DNA from: Frigoribacterium sp.
GTDB lineage: Bacteria; Actinomycetota; Actinomycetes; Actinomycetales; Microbacteriaceae
Assembly: GCA_025363205.1 (NCBI GenBank)
Contig: JANYEI010000139.1
Location: forward strand, 1 to 64,000
Length of the DNA: 64,000 nucleotides
Reading direction: 5' to 3'
Part shown: positions 9,323 to 18,221 of the stretch, piece by piece
Layout: every line of letters starts with the position of its first letter
Position numbering within the stretch: position 1 is the stretch's first letter
Program-made: the position numbers and the translations under genes
The notes under the pieces: model-generated
Databases searched by the model: none
What the model was told of the DNA's origin: nothing
What the model saw: the letters and a program-made list of their open reading frames with translations, nothing else

Positions 9323-10103
9323 CAACCCTTCCTGACCCCGTTGCCCCGCCCGGCAGCATCGAAGTTTTTCGCACCGGCTCCCCCAGCGGCCGCGCCCCGC
9401 TGAATTGCGTGAGCACTCCCGGCGAGAACAGAACGGAATCCGGCGGCTGGTCGGCAAGTCCCGGCAACCCGGCGGCGGCCAGAAGGTTATCGTCGAGGTC
9501 GAGCAGTTCGGCACGGACCAGCGGCCAGGCCCCATGTTGATTCGCCTGCACCACGGTCTTCCCGCCCCGTCCGACAAATAGACGCCAGCGCGCAGTGAGG
9601 AAGTCCGCCAAAGGATCGTCTGACACCGGCAGCGCTGATGCCCGGCTCACGATCCTGGTCGTCGGACCATTACGCCCGATGCGCCGGCTTTCGTAGCGAT
9701 AGTCCTGCCCGTCCCGCCCGAAGTCCGCAGCGGCCCAAAAATACGGAAGTCCGAATACCGCGCGAGCGGCGACAACCGCGGCAAACCTTGACGCTTCGAG
9801 CGACGCGAACACGACACCCCGTCGCCCGAACTCGTCCACTCCGTAGAGTCGCACATTCACCTCGGTGAAGGTGCCGAAGTAAGGCACGGGCGGTCCTCCG
9901 AAGAACGCAGAGTCGATCATCCGGAACGGAATGAGACCGACCCAGGAGCTCCCGCCGAAGACGTCGGGCACAATTCCGGGAGGCAGAAGCGGAACGACCA
10001 CCGAGGCTTCGACTCTCCAGTGCAGGAAGGTGACGTCAGCCCAGAATTGTTGCAGCACTGGGCGCCCCGGAAGAATCGGCGCGGTCTGCGAGATTGGCTC
10101 CAC
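9282..10103 (-). CDS. DUF2071 (YqjF-like) family protein
   Basis: A 273-residue member of the DUF2071/COG3361 family, judged from FLHWRVEASVVVPLLPPG, the FGGSSWVGLIPFRM stretch, PYFGTFTEVNVRLYG and GVVFASLEASRFAAV. The biochemical role of the family is unknown. The start is a GTG at 10103. The C-terminus is unusual: the last 14 or so codons (G-D-T-G-L-E-P-M-T-S-S-V) are read antisense through tRNA-Val(CAC), and the TGA stop at 9284-9282 is supplied by the tRNA anticodon loop. No earlier in-frame stop is present. The gene is divergent from the hydrolase at 10126 with only 22 bp between them. Confidence 0.85.
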   Translation of the reverse strand: MEPISQTAPILPGRPVLQQFWADVTFLHWRVEASVVVPLLPPGIVPDVFGGSSWVGLIPFRMIDSAFFGGPPVPYFGTFTEVNVRLYGVDEFGRRGVVFASLEASRFAAVVAARAVFGLPYFWAAADFGRDGQDYRYESRRIGRNGPTTRIVSRASALPVSDDPLADFLTARWRLFVGRGGKTVVQANQHGAWPLVRAELLDLDDNLLAAAGLPGLADQPPDSVLFSPGVLTQFSGARPLGEPVRKTSMLPGGATGSGRVVGDTGLEPMTSSV

Positions 10104-10125
10104 AAGCCCAGCCTATGCTTGCCCA

Positions 10126-11025
10126 ATGTCAAGTCTCGCCAGCCGCCTCATGCCCGCCGTGATGACCCTGCGCGGGGCAAAGCGCGTTTTCTCCTCGGCC
10201 GAGGCGATGCAACGCAAACTCGTCCGCCAGTCGGCCGGTCGGCCACCGAAATCGACCCCTCCAGCGCGCCTGTCAAAAACTGTCGACATCCGCGTGCGGG
10301 AAATCGCGGGCTGGACGGTGTATGAAATCAGCCCGAAGGGCAAGACCCCTCCCCGACGTGCTCTCTACCTGCATGGCGGATGCTACGTGTTCGAAATCGC
10401 GCTGCAGCACTGGCTCTTCATAGCGAAGCTGGCCGTCGAGACGAACACACGGTTCCTGGTGCCGATCTATCCGCTTGCCCCGGCGGAAACGGCCGGCACC
10501 ATCGTGCCGAAGGCCACGGATCTCGCGGCCGGGCTGATCGAGGAGGTAGGCAGTGAGAACACGAGTGTTCTCGGCGATTCGGCCGGCGGAGGCATGGCCC
10601 TCGCGGTGGCGATGCAGCTGCGGGATCGCGGCATCCCGGCTCCTCACAGCACCGTACTGATTTCTCCCTGGCTCGACATCACCGGCACCGACCCACAGCT
10701 CGCGGTGATCGCTCCGCACGATCCCTGGCTCGCCGTGCCAGGTTCTCATTTCGCTGGCGGGGTCTATCGGGGCGCCCTGCTCGAAACCGATCCGCTTGTC
10801 AGCCCCCTCTACGGTGACCTTCACGGACTGGGCCCCCTCACAATGTTCAGCGGCACGAGAGACATTCTGAATGCGGATGCTACGAAATTCCTGTCGCTCG
10901 CCCGCGCCGCCGGACTCGCGATCGACTATCACGAGGTACCAGGAATGATCCACGTTTTTCCGATTCTGCCGATCCCAGAGGGCACCGCAGCACGAGCGGT
11001 CGTCGCGCGCTCGATGGCAGGCTGA
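10126..11025 (+). CDS. Alpha/beta hydrolase of the hormone-sensitive-lipase (HSL) type
   Basis: A 299-residue esterase/lipase-like enzyme. It shows the HSL oxyanion motif as LHGGCYVF (residues 82-89), the nucleophile elbow GDSAGGG with Ser152, Asp246 in GTRDILNAD and His276 in GMIHVFPI, so the triad is complete. No signal peptide is seen; the N-terminus is a basic amphipathic stretch. The natural ester is unknown. The ATG at 10126 was chosen because further upstream in-frame codons overlap the divergent DUF2071 gene and are Pro/Cys-rich. Confidence 0.88.
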   Translation: MSSLASRLMPAVMTLRGAKRVFSSAEAMQRKLVRQSAGRPPKSTPPARLSKTVDIRVREIAGWTVYEISPKGKTPPRRALYLHGGCYVFEIALQHWLFIAKLAVETNTRFLVPIYPLAPAETAGTIVPKATDLAAGLIEEVGSENTSVLGDSAGGGMALAVAMQLRDRGIPAPHSTVLISPWLDITGTDPQLAVIAPHDPWLAVPGSHFAGGVYRGALLETDPLVSPLYGDLHGLGPLTMFSGTRDILNADATKFLSLARAAGLAIDYHEVPGMIHVFPILPIPEGTAARAVVARSMAG

Positions 11026-11064
11026 ACGCCAGGAATATCACTCGGTCACCCCAGCCACCGAAGG

Positions 11065-12087
11065 CTATCGGCGCGGCAGCAAAAGTTCACGCGACGGCCA
11101 GCGGTGCAGCAGCCACCCGAGCCCAGCCCCGACAAGTCCTCCGCCGGTGATAGCGACGAGCGTGATGAAGACCTGGCCCAGCACCAACTCTGGCTGACCG
11201 GTGTAGATGTAGCCGATGTTCGTGCCAAAGACCCCGAGCAACACAACGCTGATGGCCGCGCCGACGGCCAGTGTCGTGGCCGGCCAAGCACGCAGCCGAT
11301 CGGGAAGAAGAGCACCCACGGCTCCCGCGACAACGCCGATAGCCGCCGCGAGTGACGGCGTCACGAACGCGCAGGCCGGCACCGCGGCGGCCACCCCGGC
11401 CAGGAGTCCGGTTACGAAGCCGGACGCAGTCGTGCGACGGAACCGGAGGCGTTCGACGACGGATGCCGCGGCCGCAGCGACCACCGGAATCACGAGTGCG
11501 CTCACCACGATGATCGGCACCATGTCGTCTGCCGCGAGTTCGAGGCCGACCGCCCAGCCGACACCGGCAAACCAGACAAGAACCGAGGGCACCACGGTTG
11601 ACCAGCCCCCAGCTTGGGACGAACGCACGGTATTCGGAGGCTGTCTGACCAGTGCGGTGCCGACCGCTACGGCACCGCCAGCGACAAGGGAGGGCAGCGC
11701 TCCACCCAGGTCGATGACTCCCAGTCGGTTGCCGAACGGATCGAAGAGTGTGGCGAACACCGTCGAAGCCACCGGCAAAAAGACGAGCGCTGTCGCAGCA
11801 GCGGCAACCACGAGCCTCTTCGGCACCGATTCTGTTTCCATCAACGACGTAGCGAGGGTCGCGAACAGGGCGCCGAGGGCCGCGAGCGGACCGACGAGCA
11901 GAAGGGGCAGGACGACGAGCTCGATCGAACACGCGGCGATGACGATCGCCCCACCCGTGCCAGCTACCAGGACCGTTCGCGCCCAGTCCCCCGGTGCGAC
12001 GCGCTTCTCGACGAACGCAAGAAGAACGGTGACCGCAAGGATCGAAACGATGGCAAGTGCGCTGAAGCCCAGGCTCACACCATCCAT
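11065..12087 (-). CDS. Divergent Amt-like membrane protein lacking the twin histidines
   Basis: A 340-residue, very hydrophobic protein with about nine or ten membrane segments. It is recognisably related to the upstream Amt: DLGGALPSLVAGGAVAVGTALV aligns with the Amt segment carrying AVHINAG, and ASGFVTGLLAGVAAAVPAC with ASGAVAGLVAITPAC, followed by TPSLAAAIGVVAGAVGAL. Both pore histidines are gone: the first aligns with Ser and the second (VGIHLVGG in Amt) with Leu. It probably does not conduct ammonium in the canonical way; sensing or partnering with Amt are possibilities. Start is the ATG at 12087 with AGAAGG 7 nt upstream, 70 bp after amt on the same strand, so probably co-transcribed. 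Confidence 0.75.
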   Translation of the reverse strand: MDGVSLGFSALAIVSILAVTVLLAFVEKRVAPGDWARTVLVAGTGGAIVIAACSIELVVLPLLLVGPLAALGALFATLATSLMETESVPKRLVVAAAATALVFLPVASTVFATLFDPFGNRLGVIDLGGALPSLVAGGAVAVGTALVRQPPNTVRSSQAGGWSTVVPSVLVWFAGVGWAVGLELAADDMVPIIVVSALVIPVVAAAAASVVERLRFRRTTASGFVTGLLAGVAAAVPACAFVTPSLAAAIGVVAGAVGALLPDRLRAWPATTLAVGAAISVVLLGVFGTNIGYIYTGQPELVLGQVFITLVAITGGGLVGAGLGWLLHRWPSRELLLPRR

Positions 12088-12157
12088 CTGATGCCCTTCT
12101 GGGAGGGGCACCTGCGCGGCGCCGTCCCAGACAACACTAGGGGGGACACAGGCAGGG

Positions 12158-13453
12158 CTAGACGGTCTCGAGGGCGTAGCCCTCTTCACCGTGGACGATG
12201 GTGTCGACGCCGGCGACCTCATCTTCGTTGGTGATGCGGAAGCCCATGGTCTTCTGGATGACGGTGCCTATGATCCAGGCGAGACCGAACGAGTAGATCA
12301 AGATAGCGAAGGCTCCGACAGCCTGAACTACCAGCTGGTAGAAACTTCCACCATAAAGAAGACTCGAGAAGTCGCTCGTGACGACGCCCTTTGAGTCGTA
12401 GAAGTGGGTAAATCCGAAGATGCCGATGTAGAGCGTGCCGAGCAAACCACCGACGAGGTGGATCCCTACAACATCGAGGGAGTCGTCAAAGCCGAGCTTG
12501 AACTTCAGGTCGATCGCGAGGGCACAAACCGCACCGGCAATTATGCCGAGGAGAAGCGCGAACCCGGGTGTGAGGATGTTGCAGGCAGGCGTGATCGCCA
12601 CGAGACCTGCTACCGCCCCCGACGCGGCACCGATTGAGGTCGGCTTTCCGTCCTTGATCTTTTCCACGATGAGCCAGCCGAGAATAGCAGCGGCCGGGGC
12701 GGCGAGCGTGTTGATCCAGGCGATTGCGGCGACACCGTCGACCGCGGCCTCGGAGCCGGCGTTGAATCCGAACCATCCGAACCACAGCAGTGCGGCACCG
12801 AGCAGTGTGAGCGGCACGTTGTGCGGCTTGGACAGGCCCTTTTTGAAGCCAACGCGCTTGCCGAGAACCAGGGCAAGTGCAAGACCCGCAGCACCCGCGT
12901 TGATGTGCACCGCAGTACCACCGGCGAAGTCATTGACGTGAAGCACCGCGGGTGCCCAGCCATCTGCGAGGTTGAAGACCCAGTACGCGACGGGGAAGTA
13001 GACCAGGGTTGCCCACACGCCCGCGAAGACCATCCAGGCGCCAAATTTCGCGCGGTCGGCGATTGCTCCCGAGATCAGCGCGACCGTGATGATTGCGAAG
13101 GTGGCCTGAAAACCTGCGAAGGCGAGTCCGTTGAGGTCGGGTGTGATCCCGTCCTTGCCCATCAAAGTACTCAGTCCCCAGTCCGGGGTTCCGAGGAAGT
13201 GCGGGATCGACGGTTTTCCGAAGGCCAGGCCGTAGCCGTAGAGCACCCACAGCACACCGATGAGCCCCATTGCGCCAAAGCTCATCATCATCATGCTGAT
13301 GACGCTCTTGGCGCGCACCATTCCACCATAGAAGAAAGCGACACCGGGGGTCATGATCAGCACGAGTGCCGCGGCTACCAGCAGCCAGAGCGAGTTCAGA
13401 TTGGATGTTATGCCGTCAGTCGTGGCATTGGTAAGCACGGACAATTCGACCAT
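12158..13453 (-). CDS. amt: Ammonium transporter Amt
   Basis: A 431-residue Amt/AmtB channel with eleven expected membrane helices. It starts with a membrane segment including ALVLIMTPGVAFFYGGMVR, and both conserved pore histidines are present (GGTAVHINAGAAGL and DVVGIHLVGGLLG), as is the ASGAVAGLVAITPAC stretch. It carries ammonium/ammonia into the cell. No glnK (PII) or glnD follows; instead an Amt-like paralogue lies 70 bp downstream. A perfect GlnR-type box 142 bp upstream of the start suggests induction under nitrogen limitation. Confidence 0.97.
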   Translation of the reverse strand: MVELSVLTNATTDGITSNLNSLWLLVAAALVLIMTPGVAFFYGGMVRAKSVISMMMMSFGAMGLIGVLWVLYGYGLAFGKPSIPHFLGTPDWGLSTLMGKDGITPDLNGLAFAGFQATFAIITVALISGAIADRAKFGAWMVFAGVWATLVYFPVAYWVFNLADGWAPAVLHVNDFAGGTAVHINAGAAGLALALVLGKRVGFKKGLSKPHNVPLTLLGAALLWFGWFGFNAGSEAAVDGVAAIAWINTLAAPAAAILGWLIVEKIKDGKPTSIGAASGAVAGLVAITPACNILTPGFALLLGIIAGAVCALAIDLKFKLGFDDSLDVVGIHLVGGLLGTLYIGIFGFTHFYDSKGVVTSDFSSLLYGGSFYQLVVQAVGAFAILIYSFGLAWIIGTVIQKTMGFRITNEDEVAGVDTIVHGEEGYALETV

Positions 13454-13477
13454 GGGTTGGGGTTGCCTCTCTCTTTT

Positions 13478-13494
13478 CCACAGGACTCCTGTGG
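13478..13494. promoter_or_regulatory. 17-bp palindrome in the amt leader
   Basis: CCACAGGA and TCCTGTGG flank a single C at 13478-13494, a perfect 8-bp inverted repeat 25 bp upstream of the amt start codon. It could be a regulator site or a small RNA hairpin near the ribosome binding site. No regulator can be named. Confidence 0.4.
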
Positions 13495-13594
13495 GGCGTT
13501 GCGCGCGATGCCTGGCACCAAGCTGCGGTGCGTTGATCCACCTCGGGGATGGGGACAGTTTGGTTGGCCGATATTTCCACCAGCGTGTCCCCGT

Positions 13595-13610
13595 GTTTCT
13601 CCGCTGTTAC
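13595..13610 (-). promoter_or_regulatory. GlnR-type operator upstream of amt
   Basis: On the minus strand this reads GTAAC-AGCGGA-GAAAC, an exact match to the GTnAC-N6-GAAAC consensus described for actinobacterial GlnR. A partial second unit follows at the expected 22-bp period: GAAAT stands in the GAAAC position, while the GTnAC half is poor. GlnR activates or represses nitrogen genes according to nitrogen supply. The match at a nitrogen gene, with a stronger tandem copy before glnA, makes chance unlikely. Confidence 0.72.
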
Positions 13611-13726
13611 GTGCTGCCCGCGAATGTAAACATCCTGTTTCCAAAGCTCCGCCCGCGGGCGATCGGGGGGTGAGCCTCGTACCGTAAGGTCCCTCGTAGA
13701 CTGGGCGGAATGCGATCCGGGGCACG

Positions 13727-14857
13727 GTGAAATTCCTTCGAAGCGAGCGTTATGCCGCTTTTCTTCTTCTTGGCGCCGCGATCCTCGGCGTAATTCTCGC
13801 GAATTCCGCGCTCGGACCTGCACTCCAGGGCCTGCGGGATTCGCACCTTCCCATCTTGTGGCTTGGGCTGGATCTCTCCGTCGGACACTGGGTCACCGAT
13901 GGGCTGCTCGCTGTTTTCTTCTTCCTCGCCGCGATCGAGCTCAAGCACGAACTCGCGCACGGCGAGCTCAACAGCGCACGAAAAGCCCTCGTGCCGACCA
14001 TCGCCGCGGTGGGTGGAGTGATCGCGCCTGCCGCGATCTTCCTGCTGATGGTGCCCGACCGTGATCTCTCGAAGGGCTGGCCAATCCCCACGGCGACGGA
14101 CATCGCTTTCGCGCTCGGCGCGCTGGCGCTCGTCGGTCGCGCACTTCCCTCGCGGATCCGGGCACTGCTGCTGGCTCTCGCGGTGATCGATGATCTCATC
14201 GCCATCCTCATCATCGCGTTCTTCTTCACCGATGATCTCCGACCGCTTCCGCTGATCGCCGCCGTGCCCGTCGTACTCCTCTTTGGGTGGCTGAGCAGGC
14301 GCGCCCGGTCGGCACCGATCGCGGGCCTGCTGGTCGTTCTCGGCATCGCGGCCTGGGTGCTCGTGCACCTCTCGGGCATCCACGCCACGATCGCCGGAGT
14401 GGCGCTCGGGCTGATTATGGCGGGCAAGAGCGGCGGTCGCACGCGGCACGCACTCGAACCGTGGAGCAACGGCATCATCCTGCCCGTATTCGCGTTTGTC
14501 GCGGCGCTCGTTGTGCTTCCGTCAGTGGGCATCGGCGAACTGAGCCCGGTGTTCTGGGCCATCATGGTCGCCCTGCCGCTCGGCAAACTGATCGGCATCA
14601 CCGGCGGGGCGCTTGTGGCCAATCGGTTTGCCTCGAAACGCCACCGCATTCCCCTCGGCGACATCGTCGCCGTCGCCGGTCTCGGCGGGATCGGCTTCAC
14701 TGTCTCGTTGCTGATGAACGAACTCGCGTACGCGAAGCAGCCGGAAGTCGCCGTCGAGGGCACGCTTGCTGTTCTCATCGCTTCAGTAATTGCTGCGGTT
14801 ATCGGTGTGATCCTCACGGCGATCCGGGCGCGCCACTACCGCTCGATCGACGCCTAG
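13727..14857 (+). CDS. nhaA: Na+/H+ antiporter NhaA
   Basis: A 376-residue electrogenic sodium/proton antiporter of the cytoplasmic membrane with about twelve helices. The ion-binding aspartate pair is in LALAVIDDLIAILI, and the family stretches FFFLAAIELKHELAHGEL and GWPIPTATDIAFALG are intact. Roles are pH and sodium homeostasis. The start is a GTG at 13727; an ATG at 13710 is in another frame and runs into a stop at once. It is divergent from amt and convergent with zapE, 21 bp away. Confidence 0.96.
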   Translation: MKFLRSERYAAFLLLGAAILGVILANSALGPALQGLRDSHLPILWLGLDLSVGHWVTDGLLAVFFFLAAIELKHELAHGELNSARKALVPTIAAVGGVIAPAAIFLLMVPDRDLSKGWPIPTATDIAFALGALALVGRALPSRIRALLLALAVIDDLIAILIIAFFFTDDLRPLPLIAAVPVVLLFGWLSRRARSAPIAGLLVVLGIAAWVLVHLSGIHATIAGVALGLIMAGKSGGRTRHALEPWSNGIILPVFAFVAALVVLPSVGIGELSPVFWAIMVALPLGKLIGITGGALVANRFASKRHRIPLGDIVAVAGLGGIGFTVSLLMNELAYAKQPEVAVEGTLAVLIASVIAAVIGVILTAIRARHYRSIDA

Positions 14858-14878
14858 CTTTTTACGAGTGCTCGGGTG

Positions 14879-15901
14879 CTAGACCTGGCCGGCGGTCAGC
14901 GCGATGAGGCGCGACACCGCGCGAAGGTACTTCTTGCGGTAGCCGCCTGCGAGCATGTCCTCGTCGAACACCTGGTCGAGGGGCGTCCCCGCAGCGAGGA
15001 TGCGAACCTGCGCGTCGTAGAGCCGGTCGACGAAGGCGACGAGGCGGAGGGCATCCGTCTGGTTGGAAAGGCCGTGGACGCCGGTCACTGCGATCCCGTC
15101 AAGCCCATCGATCATGCGCACGTACCGGGACGGATGAACTGTGGACAGATGCCGGATCACGGCATCGAAGGTGTCGACCGTCACCACTCCCGAAAGCTGC
15201 TCCAGTGCTGCGTCGAACTCACTGTCGGCGGTGCTGATCGCATGTCCCTCCATGTCGCGGCGGCGATAGTCCAGGCCGTCTATGCGGATCGTGGTGAACC
15301 GGGCGGCAAGAGCATCGATCTCCCGCAGAAAGTCCTGGGCGGCGAAGCGACCCTCACCGAGCGCATTCGGCGGGGTGTTCGAGGTCGCGGCGATTCGGGA
15401 GCCCGAGGCGACGAGCTCCGAGAGTAGGCGCGACATGAGTCTGGTGTCTCCGGGGTCGTCGAGTTCAAACTCATCAATACAGACCAGCGTTGCGCCCTTG
15501 AGCTGTGACACAGCACCCGCATACCCGAGCGCTCCGACGAGCGCCGTGTATTCGATGAAGGTGCCGAAATACTTGCGTCCGGGAGCCAGATGCCAGAGAG
15601 CCGCGAGCAGGTGGGTTTTGCCGACGCCGAAGCCTCCGTCGAGATAAATCCCCGGCAGCTCGACCGATGGCTTTCGCCGGGAGAACAATCCGCCGCCCTT
15701 TGCTGAGAAACCGTGGGCAAAATTACGGATGGCCGCTACAGCGCCGCCCTGTGACGGATAGTCCCTGTCCGGTCGGTAGGAGTCGAGGGTGGCCGTCTCA
15801 AATTGACGCGGCGGGACGAGGTGCTTCACCATTTCTGCGGGGGTGATCGAAGAGTCTCGGTCGAGAAGGCTACCTCGGGAAATCACCTGGTCGGCGGTCA
15901 C
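14879..15901 (-). CDS. zapE: Cell division protein ZapE / AFG1-family ATPase
   Basis: A 340-residue P-loop ATPase of the AFG1/LACE1-ZapE family. Walker A is GGFGVGKTHLLAALWHL with the GxxxxGKT core near residue 92, Walker B is LVCIDEFELDDPGDT, and the Arg-rich stretch DTRLMSRLLSEL and ATSNTPPNALGEGRF match the family. In E. coli ZapE associates with the division ring, while mitochondrial AFG1 acts in protein quality control; the actinobacterial role is not settled. Start is a GTG at 15901. Confidence 0.93.
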   Translation of the reverse strand: MTADQVISRGSLLDRDSSITPAEMVKHLVPPRQFETATLDSYRPDRDYPSQGGAVAAIRNFAHGFSAKGGGLFSRRKPSVELPGIYLDGGFGVGKTHLLAALWHLAPGRKYFGTFIEYTALVGALGYAGAVSQLKGATLVCIDEFELDDPGDTRLMSRLLSELVASGSRIAATSNTPPNALGEGRFAAQDFLREIDALAARFTTIRIDGLDYRRRDMEGHAISTADSEFDAALEQLSGVVTVDTFDAVIRHLSTVHPSRYVRMIDGLDGIAVTGVHGLSNQTDALRLVAFVDRLYDAQVRILAAGTPLDQVFDEDMLAGGYRKKYLRAVSRLIALTAGQV

Positions 15902-16063
15902 GGATCGATGGGCCCTTACGCTTGCGGGAAGATGTGTCGAAGTCTTACGAAAACGACTTGTCTGTCAGGTCGGGTGCGTAGATTTATTACCGGTGAGTTA
16001 CGAGCCTAGCTCCCCGCCCACAGCCAAATCGCCGCCCGCGGCGGCGCCAACCGGAGGTACCAG

Positions 16064-16963
16064 ATGACCGTCGAGGTCGACCAATCCCCTTTCTTCACGG
16101 AGTTCGCGCACCCCGGGCGTCTCGTCAGCACGGACTGGCTGCGCGCCAACCTCGGCACACCGGGGCTCGTCGTCGTCGAGTCCGATGAAGATGTGCTCCT
16201 GTACGAGACCGGTCACATCCCCGGCGCCGTCAAGATTGACTGGCACACCGATCTAAACCACCCTGTCGAGCGCGACTACATCGACGGATCGCAGTTTGCT
16301 GCGCTTCTCGGCTCCAAAGGCATCGGTCGCGACACGACCGTCGTGATCTATGGCGATAAGAACAACTGGTGGGCGGCATATACCCTGTGGGTGTTCTCAC
16401 TCTTCGGCCACGAGGATGTGCGCCTACTCGACGGTGGCCGGGCAAAGTGGGAGGCCGAGGGGGGCGAGTACGTCACCGAGGCCTCGACACCGATTGCGGT
16501 CAAGTATCCGGTGGTCGAACGTGACGATTCCGCCATCCGTGCCTACAAAGACGACGTGCTCGCCCACTTTGGCAACCCGCTGATCGACGTGCGTTCACCC
16601 GAGGAGTTCAGCGGTGAGCGCACTACGGCACCGGCCTATCCCGAGGAGGGTTCATTGCGAGCCGGACACATCCCGAGCGCTCACAATGTGCCGTGGGGCA
16701 AGGCGGTCGCCGAGGATGGGACGTTCCGACCACTTCCCGAGCTCGACGCGATCTACCGCACCGGAGCTGGCCTGAAAGACGGTGATGACGTGATCGCCTA
16801 CTGCCGCATCGGTGAACGATCCGCCCATACCTGGTTCGTGCTCACCCACCTCCTCGGTTTTGAAGGAGTGCGCAACTACGACGGATCGTGGACGGAATGG
16901 GGCTCCGCAGTGCGGGTACCGATCGCCATGGGCTCTGAGCGAGGCGCGGTACCGAACCACTGA
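16064..16963 (+). CDS. sseA: Sulfurtransferase (double-rhodanese type)
   Basis: A 299-residue protein with two rhodanese domains. The inactive N-terminal domain has [12 protein letters not shown] where the Cys would be, and the C-terminal domain carries the active Cys247 in [16 protein letters not shown]. It transfers sulfur from thiosulfate or 3-mercaptopyruvate to a thiophilic acceptor. GGAGG lies just upstream of the ATG. It heads a short cluster with sufE, a context that points to persulfide handling. Confidence 0.93.
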   Translation: MTVEVDQSPFFTEFAHPGRLVSTDWLRANLGTPGLVVVESDEDVLLYETGHIPGAVKIDWHTDLNHPVERDYIDGSQFAALLGSKGIGRDTTVVIYGDKNNWWAAYTLWVFSLFGHEDVRLLDGGRAKWEAEGGEYVTEASTPIAVKYPVVERDDSAIRAYKDDVLAHFGNPLIDVRSPEEFSGERTTAPAYPEEGSLRAGHIPSAHNVPWGKAVAEDGTFRPLPELDAIYRTGAGLKDGDDVIAYCRIGERSAHTWFVLTHLLGFEGVRNYDGSWTEWGSAVRVPIAMGSERGAVPNH

Positions 16964-17059
16964 CCTCCCACCACCACTGGCACCGCGTTCATCGCAAGAA
17001 CCCTGCGCACGGCCTATCGACAGGCGTCAACACTCCGGCAGATGGAATACTTGAGTTCT

Positions 17060-17500
17060 ATGAGCAGCAGCAAACTACCCGACTCCCTCGTGCAGATTCG
17101 CGAGGACTTCCGCGAACTCGAACGGAGCGACCGGCTCGTTCTGTTGCTCGAATTCGCGAACGAACTTCCCGCGCTTCCCCCGCGCTATGCAGAACATCCC
17201 GACCTTCTCGAACGCGTCGTGGAATGCCAGTCACCGGTGTTCATCTTTGTGGAGGTTGATGACAAGCACCTCGTTCACCTTCATGCCACTGCCCCAAAGG
17301 AAGCGCCGACGACCCGCGGCTTCGCCTCGATCCTCGTGCAGGGGCTTTCGGGGCTCACTGTCGACGAGGTGCTCGACGTGCCCGATGACTTCCCCAATAC
17401 CATCGGGCTCACCGAGGCGGTCAGCCTGCTGCGAATTCGGGGCATGACCGCGATGCTGGCGCGCGCCAAGCGTCAGCTTCGCGAGAAAACCACCGCATGA
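17060..17500 (+). CDS. sufE: SufE-family sulfur acceptor protein
   Basis: A 146-residue SufE-like protein. The sulfur-accepting Cys56 is in VVECQSPVFIFVE, and the C-terminal RIRGMTAMLARAKRQ helix is family-typical. SufE takes persulfide from a SufS/IscS-type cysteine desulfurase for Fe-S assembly. The pairing with the upstream rhodanese is common in actinobacteria. I use the ATG at 17060; an alternative in-frame ATG at 17042 adds six residues. It overlaps the next gene by 4 bp. Confidence 0.92.
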   Translation: MSSSKLPDSLVQIREDFRELERSDRLVLLLEFANELPALPPRYAEHPDLLERVVECQSPVFIFVEVDDKHLVHLHATAPKEAPTTRGFASILVQGLSGLTVDEVLDVPDDFPNTIGLTEAVSLLRIRGMTAMLARAKRQLREKTTA

Positions 17501-18210
17501 TTGTGCGGCGGCTGTTCCCCGAGGCCGGCCAAGCGATCGAGCTCGAGGCAGCGGATGCCCGCACCCGGCTCGCCGAGTTATACGCGCTGCCCGGGGTCGA
17601 CACCCTGCGCATCAACCTGGTCGCAACTGTCAGTGGCAGCGCAGCTGGTGGGGACGATACCTCCGAGACGCTCACCAATCGCGCGGATCGCAAGATTCTC
17701 GGTGTCATCCGGCGCGACAGCGATGTGGTGCTCGTGGGTGCGGCAAGCATTCGTGCAGAGGGCTACCAGCTGCCCCGCACCGCACCACTTGCCATCGTCA
17801 CGAGCACCGGGGATCTCGGCGGCCACCGCCTCACCGTCGACCCCGATCGTTTCCCCCCGCTCGTGCTGTGTCCGGCCGCAACCGCCGAAACCGCGCGCGC
17901 CGGACTTCCTTCTGCCGAGATCGTGGTCGTACCGGACCGCGAAGGACGGATGTCCGCCATCGACATCGTGTCCGCTCTCCGGGCCCGCGGGCTCCGCCGC
18001 ATCGTCTGCGAGGGCGGTCCGTCGCTCGCCGCACAGATGCTCGATTCCGCTCTGGTGGATGAATTGTGTCTCTCCACGAGCCCGATCGCCGGAGGGGTGT
18101 TCCTCCCCGTATTCGGCAGCGCCGAGATCTCGTCGCATCGGCTCGAACTGGCCCAGTTGCTCCTCGACGACACAAGCACTCTCTATGCCCGGTGGCGCGT
18201 TCTAGCCTGA
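17497..18210 (+). CDS. Pyrimidine reductase family protein (RibD C-terminal domain)
   Basis: A 237-residue stand-alone RibD C-terminal (dihydrofolate-reductase-like) domain. It includes DRKILGVIRRDSDVVLVGAAS for NADPH binding, and RIVCEGGPSLAAQML and VDELCLSTSPIAGG near the end. In RibD the domain reduces the pyrimidinone intermediate of riboflavin synthesis. Free-standing copies like this one in actinobacteria have no assigned substrate. There is no deaminase domain here and no other rib gene nearby. Its start overlaps the sufE stop (ATGA). Confidence 0.88.
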   Translation: MIVRRLFPEAGQAIELEAADARTRLAELYALPGVDTLRINLVATVSGSAAGGDDTSETLTNRADRKILGVIRRDSDVVLVGAASIRAEGYQLPRTAPLAIVTSTGDLGGHRLTVDPDRFPPLVLCPAATAETARAGLPSAEIVVVPDREGRMSAIDIVSALRARGLRRIVCEGGPSLAAQMLDSALVDELCLSTSPIAGGVFLPVFGSAEISSHRLELAQLLLDDTSTLYARWRVLA

Positions 18211-18221
18211 AATCGGTCCGT

